NCBI GenBank assembly: GCA_000991645.1
Contig: LBRX01000050.1
Span: forward strand, 1-8,791
Source: Candidatus Moranbacteria bacterium GW2011_GWE2_36_40
GTDB taxonomy: Bacteria; Patescibacteriota; Minisyncoccia; Moranbacterales; GWC2-37-73
Length of the DNA: 8,791 nucleotides
Direction of reading: 5' to 3'
The notes beneath the pieces were generated by a model. The model searched no databases and was not told the origin of the DNA. It was given only the letters and a program-made list of their open reading frames with translations. Below are positions 4,652 through 8,791 of this stretch, in pieces (position 1 is the stretch's first letter; every line of letters starts with the position of its first letter). Made by a program: the position numbers and the translations under genes.

Positions 4652-5764
4652 CTACAGCCATCCTTGAATCAAATACAATCCCATTAAAATCATTATCGTG
4701 CCAACAACAGCATGCAAAACTTTCAGATTACTTCTACGCATTTTCTCCAGCTCAGCCATTTGAAAATTAAAAAAGTACATTCCAAATGTTATCACAAGCA
4801 TTGGCAAAATAAAAATTAAATTATACAGAGCAAGTTGAGTTGTCGCAATTGCAACATTAACTTTTTCCGCCAATAATCCCACAATAACAATGTACGGGCC
4901 ACTAGAACAAGGCAACAAGAATAAGCTAACTAAAAGTCCACTCGTGAAAGCACCAAAAGGACTAGTAGCATGCTTCAAAATCGATTTCATCTTAGGACGC
5001 CAAGACAACGGCACTTCCATGACAAAAAGTTTTCCATACCAAAATGCATCTTTTAGATTTGCCAACCCAACCAAGATAGCAATCACTCCAACAACCAAGG
5101 AAAAATATTTTGGAATATTAAAAATCGTTATTGCCCTATAAAGTCCCAATCCCATCAAAAAATATGAAATAAAAATAGCCAAAGAAAACAAAAGTCCTGC
5201 CCAAAGAGCCCTGCGCTTTCCATGTGAATTGAGAACTGTTCCGACTAACAAAATAAGTACAGCAAAGGCACATGGATTAAACGCATCGCTAAATGCCGCT
5301 CCCAACAATAGCGGCAACGCCACACCCTTATTATTCTCACCAGGTTCATCTTTTTTTGGTTTTGAAATTTCCTTAACTTTGTCCTGCTTTCCACCTCCGA
5401 ATTTTTCGACATATTGAAGAGCTGTCCCACTTGAAGCTTCCATTTTCTTTTCAAAATTATCAACAATAGGAACATCTCCAATAAAAATTTCTTCATCAAT
5501 AACCACTGCTGGAATACCTCCATCTGTAATCATTTTTCCATCAAGCACATTCTTTAAAAGAATCTTATTTTCTCTTTCATCAAAATTAAATTTTTTGATA
5601 TCATATTTTTCGTAAAATCCATTCTTTTTCAAAAAAGAATCCACCTTTTGACAATGAGAGCACCATGTTGCATAGAAATATACAGCTTGCTTTTTTTCTT
5701 GTGCAAAAGTCGTCAAAGGAAAAAATAAGAACAATGCAAAAAATACAAATAAAAACTTTTTCAT
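4652..5764 (-). CDS. Thioredoxin/glutaredoxin-like domain fused to CcdA/DsbD-type transmembrane electron carrier
   Basis: This 370-residue membrane protein probably moves reducing power across the membrane to extracytoplasmic thiols. Residues 1-21 form a signal peptide (MKK, hydrophobic core, then TTFAQ). A thioredoxin-fold domain follows with WCSHC at 34-38 and a GGIP cis-Pro loop at 82-85. A charged linker spans about 120-146. The CcdA core, about six membrane helices, starts near 148. It carries the conserved cysteines in DAFNPCAF (C165) and LLPCSSGPY (C286), the pair that cycles in CcdA/DsbD. The N-terminal domain should be outside, so the order resembles a rearranged DsbD (DsbD has its thioredoxin domain at the C-terminus). 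It lies between UppS and thioredoxin on the same strand. An upstream TTTAAC, 17 bp, TATAAC is a weak promoter candidate. Confidence 0.9.
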   Translation of the reverse strand: MKKFLFVFFALFLFFPLTTFAQEKKQAVYFYATWCSHCQKVDSFLKKNGFYEKYDIKKFNFDERENKILLKNVLDGKMITDGGIPAVVIDEEIFIGDVPIVDNFEKKMEASSGTALQYVEKFGGGKQDKVKEISKPKKDEPGENNKGVALPLLLGAAFSDAFNPCAFAVLILLVGTVLNSHGKRRALWAGLLFSLAIFISYFLMGLGLYRAITIFNIPKYFSLVVGVIAILVGLANLKDAFWYGKLFVMEVPLSWRPKMKSILKHATSPFGAFTSGLLVSLFLLPCSSGPYIVIVGLLAEKVNVAIATTQLALYNLIFILPMLVITFGMYFFNFQMAELEKMRRSNLKVLHAVVGTIMILMGLYLIQGWL

Positions 5765-5796
5765 AATATAATCTAGCTCTTGTTATATGTTATATA

Positions 5797-5840
5797 TTTA
5801 CCCCGTTAAATTGTGGTACTCCACAATATTTAACTGAGGT
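5797..5840. repeat. Palindrome carrying the TTTACCC-N-GTTAAAT motif
   Basis: GTTAAATTGTGG and CCACAATATTTAAC form a hairpin with loop TACT and a 2-nt bulge. Its left end, TTTACCCCGTTAAAT (5797-5811), matches 14 of 15 bases at 7745-7759, the edge of another palindromic element. There is no T-run after the stem, so it is not called a terminator. Confidence 0.5.
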
Positions 5841-5844
5841 TGTG

Positions 5845-5878
5845 TGTTGCATGTTATTTGTTGCATGTTGTTTGTTGC
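5845..5878. repeat. Short tandem repeat, period 14, about 2.4 copies
   Basis: TGTTGCATGTT occurs at 5845-5855 and 5859-5869, with a partial third copy TGTTGC at 5873-5878. It fills the gap just downstream of the UppS stop. Such arrays look like intergenic slippage repeats; no function is inferred. Confidence 0.6.
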
Positions 5879-5880
5879 GA

Positions 5881-6606
5881 CTACTTTCCATTTCTTTTGC
5901 CACTGCCAACATATTCATCAATAGCCTCAGACAATTCAAGTTCATTAAAATCAGGAAAATATTTTTTGGAAAAATACAAATATGAATTGGCAATATCCCA
6001 CATCATAAAACCAACACTCAGATGCGGTTCGCCGCCCGTTCTAATTAACAAGTCTACTGCGGGTAATTTGCTTGTCATCAAATTCTGTTTAATTGTCTCG
6101 GCTGTAATTTTTTTTGGATCAACCCCGCTTTCAGCAATAGCTCGAACAGCATCCAGCATTTCGTCATCGCCACTATATGCCAAAAAGAAATTCAATTCAT
6201 GTTGATCATAATGAGCTGTTTTTTCAATTCCTTCAAGTATAATCTTCTTTAACGATGTTGGAAATTGACTCTCCCATTTTCCAATCACATTTATTCTTAC
6301 GCGGTTACGATGAATATCTTCATCAACAATTAATTTTTCAAAATATTCTTCATAAATCCTTAGCAACTCCTGCTTTTCTCTTAGTGGTCTTTTTTCAAGA
6401 TTTTTCAAAGATGAACCCCAAAAAGAAAGACAAAAAATTCCGTTGTCAAAAGCCCAGCGAGCCAATTGTTCCAATTTTGCAGCACCAGCCTCGTGTCCCT
6501 TCCATGGTTCAAGACTTTTTTCTTTTGCCCATCGCCTGTTTCCATCTGGAATAATGGCAATATGCTGAGGTAATTTATTATTTTCTATTTTATTGTCTTG
6601 TAACAT
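5881..6606 (-). CDS. uppS: Isoprenyl transferase (UppS-like cis-prenyltransferase)
   Basis: This enzyme condenses isopentenyl diphosphate onto an allylic primer in cis to make the polyprenyl diphosphate carrier for cell-envelope glycans. At 241 residues it has the family's usual length. The signature IIPDGNRRWA (18-27) contains the catalytic Asp21, and GHEAG (37-41) follows. The substrate region CLSFWGSSLKNLEKRP (59-74) replaces the usual FSTENWKRP. The C-terminal diphosphate-binding region reads RTGGEPHLSVGF (189-200), where typical UppS has RTSGE followed by SNF. This is a divergent version that keeps the catalytic framework; chain length cannot be read from it. It follows the trans-polyprenyl synthase by 68 bp, so primer and elongation enzymes are probably co-transcribed. 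Confidence 0.92.
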   Translation of the reverse strand: MLQDNKIENNKLPQHIAIIPDGNRRWAKEKSLEPWKGHEAGAAKLEQLARWAFDNGIFCLSFWGSSLKNLEKRPLREKQELLRIYEEYFEKLIVDEDIHRNRVRINVIGKWESQFPTSLKKIILEGIEKTAHYDQHELNFFLAYSGDDEMLDAVRAIAESGVDPKKITAETIKQNLMTSKLPAVDLLIRTGGEPHLSVGFMMWDIANSYLYFSKKYFPDFNELELSEAIDEYVGSGKRNGK

Positions 6607-6674
6607 TATATTTCTAAAACAAATTATTAATCATTCCAATGTGATTTTGGCTATATATTCCAAATTATAGTAAA

Positions 6675-7745
6675 CTATACTTCCCTTCCTTCTAAATATA
6701 CCACAAGATCAGACAGAAACTTTTTTGATTCAGGCAAAATAATTATTTTTTCAATTTCAGCTTTACCTCTATTTAAATACAACCTTGCAAAATCCTGTGC
6801 ATATCCAAGAGCACCTGATGAAATCAAAATATCCTTGAAGATTGTGATTTCTTTTTTTATTAATTTCTTCTTCCCCAAAATAGCATTTAATTTTTTTATT
6901 TGCTCCTTTGTGGCAGTTTTTTGTGCTCTCGCAACCATCAATGAAATCTTTCCTTCTTCAATATCAGAAGCCACGGATTTTCCAATCTTTTTTTCTTGGC
7001 CAAAAATCCCCAAAATGTCATCTTGAATTTGAAATGCAATCCCCAAGGGAACCGCATAACTACTCAAGCTTCGCAATATTTTTTTATCATCACATCCAGA
7101 AAGCAATGCGCCAAGATACAATGGTCCTTCAAATGTATACCTGGCCGTCTTGTTTTCATACATCGCCAAAACTTCTTTTTCCGAAACATTCCTTTTTCGT
7201 TCTATTGAAATATCTTGCGATTGTCCAATTATTGTTGTTGCCACAATTTTCTGCAATTGAACAAGCGCACGTGTTGTTTCTTGCAAAGAAAATCCGGCCT
7301 CCAGGATTATTCTATTAGCAATGGCATACAACATTCCTCCACCAATAATTGCGATTGATTCACCGAAATGCCTTGCTTGCTCAGCGGTAATGTTTTTTTG
7401 GTATTTTTTTTCAAGCATTTTGTGCAACGTTTCTTCCCCGTGACGCAAATTTCCACAATCAATAATGTCATCATGAACCAACAAAAAAAGATGGACCAAC
7501 TCGATCGCAGCAGCAACTTTCAAAATTTTCTTTTTTTCTTTCCCTCCAAATCCAAAATATGCCTGACATAAAAGAGCCCCTCTAATTCTTTTACCACCAG
7601 AGAGTGCAATCTTTTTTGTATGCGTCAACGCCTCAGCAATGAGATCATCACTTTTTTGAGCTTCTCTAATGGCAATATCAAAACAATGCTCAATCTCCTT
7701 ATCAATAGCAACTTTCAGCCCACCAAACATTTGCAGAAAATTCAT
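6675..7745 (-). CDS. Trans-polyprenyl (geranylgeranyl/farnesyl) diphosphate synthase
   Basis: This class I trans-prenyltransferase makes the allylic diphosphate that primes UppS. Its 356 residues carry GGKRIR (50-55, IPP binding), the first aspartate-rich motif HDDIID (91-96) followed by RHGEETLH, a GQSQD segment (174-178) and the second aspartate-rich motif QIQDDILGIFG (239-249). Phe87, five residues before the first motif, is where an aromatic residue limits chain length in some archaeal GGPP synthases, which suggests a C15-C20 product. It is slightly longer than typical, with a longer C-terminal region. The start ATG 7745 has only a weak GGGT upstream, and a palindromic repeat begins 2 nt before it. 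An internal methionine (codon 6) is the alternative start. Confidence 0.92.
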   Translation of the reverse strand: MNFLQMFGGLKVAIDKEIEHCFDIAIREAQKSDDLIAEALTHTKKIALSGGKRIRGALLCQAYFGFGGKEKKKILKVAAAIELVHLFLLVHDDIIDCGNLRHGEETLHKMLEKKYQKNITAEQARHFGESIAIIGGGMLYAIANRIILEAGFSLQETTRALVQLQKIVATTIIGQSQDISIERKRNVSEKEVLAMYENKTARYTFEGPLYLGALLSGCDDKKILRSLSSYAVPLGIAFQIQDDILGIFGQEKKIGKSVASDIEEGKISLMVARAQKTATKEQIKKLNAILGKKKLIKKEITIFKDILISSGALGYAQDFARLYLNRGKAEIEKIIILPESKKFLSDLVVYLEGREV

Positions 7746-7747
7746 TT

Positions 7748-7889
7748 ACCCAGTTAAATAAGATTTGAGTCTCTATAAAGAGAAACAACTTACTTTTAAT
7801 ATCTATCTAATTATTTTTCACAATCTTCATCCGTCTTCTCAAATCTTAATTTTAAATTTTTTAAGAAATTTAAAATTATTTAACCGGGT
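7748..7889. repeat. Nested palindromic element with 12-bp terminal inverted repeats
   Basis: The ends ACCCAGTTAAAT (7748-7759) and ATTTAACCGGGT (7878-7889) are inverted copies with one mismatch. Inside, TAAGATTTGAG (7759-7769) pairs perfectly with CTCAAATCTTA (7838-7848). A second palindrome, 13-bp arms at 7847-7859 and 7866-7878 with a 6-nt loop, sits in the right half. No open frame inside looks real. It resembles a small non-coding, MITE- or REP-like repeat. No clear target-site duplication was found. The rest of 7746-8065 holds the promoter and inverted repeat listed next. Confidence 0.5.
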
Positions 7890-7975
7890 GAATTTAGCAT
7901 TAATATCGCTTAATCAGAGTTCTTTTTCGATTTTTCAATTGTATCATTATAGGAAAAAAAGGCAAGAAACCGAGC

Positions 7976-8004
7976 TTGACAAAATGCTTCAAATAGTCCA
8001 TACT
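7976..8004 (+). promoter_or_regulatory. Sigma70-like promoter of the 8066 gene
   Basis: A perfect TTGACA (7976-7981) is followed after 17 bp by CATACT (7999-8004, 4/6 to TATAAT). The expected start is near 8011, giving a leader of about 55 nt before the Shine-Dalgarno and ATG at 8066. Confidence 0.6.
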
Positions 8005-8033
8005 AAACAATGGCCTAAAAACCATTTTAGTAT
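8000..8033 (+). promoter_or_regulatory. Operator-like inverted repeat overlapping the -10 element
   Basis: ATACTAAA-CA-ATGG (8000-8013) pairs with CCATTTTAGTAT (8022-8033), 12 pairs with one 2-nt bulge and an 8-nt loop. It begins within the -10 hexamer and spans the predicted transcription start, the position of a repressor operator. A short mRNA 5' hairpin is the alternative, but the left arm is mostly upstream of the start point. Confidence 0.4.
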
Positions 8034-8054
8034 CATTAACAACAAAATAAGCCT

Positions 8055-8061
8055 AGGAGGG
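8055..8061 (+). promoter_or_regulatory. Strong ribosome binding site
   Basis: AGGAGGG lies 4 nt before ATG 8066. It is the only full Shine-Dalgarno seen in the window and fixes the start of the downstream gene. Confidence 0.85.
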
Positions 8062-8065
8062 CAAA

Positions 8066-8641
8066 ATGCCAAACAAGTTAGAAAATCTACTAAAAGATTT
8101 AATTAATCCTTTCTTTAAACACCTATCCAGGGAACATCATTATTCACCAGAAGAAGTTACGTACAAAATAATTGATGCAAAGCAAAATAAAACAAAGATA
8201 ACCGTTAGTTGTAAAATAAGGGATTTATTTTCTCATCAGCCTCCAGGCCCCCTTATGAGTCAAGATATGCTATCTTTTGATGAAATTGGGGAGTCGACTT
8301 GTACTATAAGTTTCAGGGCTGGAGGGATGGAGTTAATTTGTTTTTCCACTTTTCTCAAGTCCATAATGACAAGACTTGATCACGAGAAAAAGCAACGCGT
8401 ACATTCCAATCGCCAACTCATTGAAGATGAAACCGACAAAATATTGGAGGAGTTAGAAAAATGTACCCACCCGATAATATGCCCGAGAAAATCTAGCTAC
8501 AGCAAGGGCATATACAGCGCTACAATATATGTCGGCAATGAAAAACTAGAATATGAAAACAGGGATGTGATCTTGCTTTGCAAAGAAATCAAAGCAAAAC
8601 TCCCTGTGGACATAAAAGACAAACGAGGAAAACTGAGCTGA
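8066..8641 (+). CDS. Hypothetical protein, unrecognised family
   Basis: This is a 191-residue protein of no family I recognise. Its own promoter, strong Shine-Dalgarno and a terminator 13 nt after the TGA stop make it a convincing single-gene unit. The N-terminus (LENLLKDLINPFFKHL) looks like an amphipathic helix. A strand-rich part follows (TKITVSCKIRDLF, TCTISFRAGGMELICF), then a charged helix with KSIMTRLDHEKKQ and a long acidic stretch to about residue 132. The C-terminal part contains CTHPIICP and GIYSATIYVGNEKLEYE. There is no signal peptide or membrane helix, and no clear helix-turn-helix or catalytic motif. It is divergent from the prenyl synthase gene. Confidence 0.85.
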   Translation: MPNKLENLLKDLINPFFKHLSREHHYSPEEVTYKIIDAKQNKTKITVSCKIRDLFSHQPPGPLMSQDMLSFDEIGESTCTISFRAGGMELICFSTFLKSIMTRLDHEKKQRVHSNRQLIEDETDKILEELEKCTHPIICPRKSSYSKGIYSATIYVGNEKLEYENRDVILLCKEIKAKLPVDIKDKRGKLS

Positions 8642-8654
8642 AAAGCTCTTTTAC

Positions 8655-8691
8655 AAGGGATGCATATCTTTAATGGTGTGCATCCCTTTTT
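8655..8691 (+). terminator. Intrinsic terminator of the 8066 gene
   Basis: AAGGGATGCA (8655-8664) and TGCATCCCTT (8679-8688) form a perfect 10-bp stem with a 14-nt loop, running into TTTTT at 8687-8691. It ends the single-gene transcript. Confidence 0.88.
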
Positions 8692-8737
8692 CATGGGACT
8701 GTTGCCAATTCCCCTGAAAAACTAAAACCTAGAATTA

Positions 8738-8767
8738 TTGCAAAAACCCCCATTTTTACTGTATAAT
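8738..8767 (+). promoter_or_regulatory. Promoter pointing out of the right edge
   Basis: TTGCAA (8738-8743) is followed after 18 bp by a perfect TATAAT (8762-8767). The expected start is near 8774, serving a plus-strand gene beyond the window. Nothing else is seen in 8692-8791. Confidence 0.5.
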
Positions 8768-8791
8768 TAAGGCATAAACAGCTTAATTACA

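Noticed and set aside
5841..5880. CRISPR array at the TGTTGCATGTT repeats
   Set aside because: The units are 14 nt and directly adjacent with no spacers.
7765..8106. Plus-strand 113-residue frame
   Set aside because: It spans the palindromic element, the TTGACA promoter and the Shine-Dalgarno of the 8066 gene, and shows no protein-like features.
1..8791. Alternative genetic code (UGA as Gly)
   Set aside because: TGA ends the RT and the 8066 gene at natural protein ends, and no frame needs TGA readthrough.

Overview
The window is AT-rich (about one-third G+C by eye) and most genes lie on the minus strand. It looks like a Patescibacteria/CPR-type genome. The reasons are short intergenic regions full of small word repeats, start codons mostly without a Shine-Dalgarno sequence, a divergent cis-prenyltransferase, and a diversity-generating retroelement (DGR), a system common in that group. 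TGA is used as a stop (reverse transcriptase and the 8066 gene), so the UGA=Gly code of Gracilibacteria/Absconditabacteria does not apply. The taxonomic call is inference.

The main feature is a complete DGR at about 1295-4007. A minus-strand target gene (3022-3972) ends in a C-type-lectin-like variable region (VR, 3032-3146). A 115-bp template repeat (TR) lies at 2635-2749. The two repeats differ at exactly 14 positions, and every one is an adenine of the TR read in the target's sense. A DGR-type reverse transcriptase (RT, 1295-2272) and an Avd-family accessory protein (2258-2629) complete the set. avd is on the opposite strand from the target, TR and RT, and its start overlaps the RT start head to head.

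The RT stop codon overlaps by 17 nt the start of a gene that runs off the left edge (1311 to 1). It encodes a protein with an HELSH zinc-metallopeptidase motif and a long acidic linker, an arrangement reminiscent of CobT/NorD-like proteins that end in a VWA domain. It may be co-expressed with the RT.

Right of the DGR, behind a terminator pair (4046-4067 and 4149-4182), is a minus-strand housekeeping run. In transcription order it is a trans-polyprenyl diphosphate synthase (7745-6675), an UppS-like cis-prenyltransferase (6606-5881), a thioredoxin-like/CcdA membrane fusion (5764-4652) and thioredoxin (4517-4200). The first two make the polyprenyl carrier lipid for envelope glycans; the last two form a plausible thiol-redox relay from cytoplasm to outside.

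A divergent region (7746-8065) holds a large nested palindrome and then a sigma70-like promoter with an operator-like inverted repeat. This promoter serves an unrecognised plus-strand gene (8066-8641), the only gene here with a strong Shine-Dalgarno. That gene ends at a clear intrinsic terminator. A further promoter at the right edge points out of the window. No tRNA, rRNA, CRISPR array or transposase was seen.
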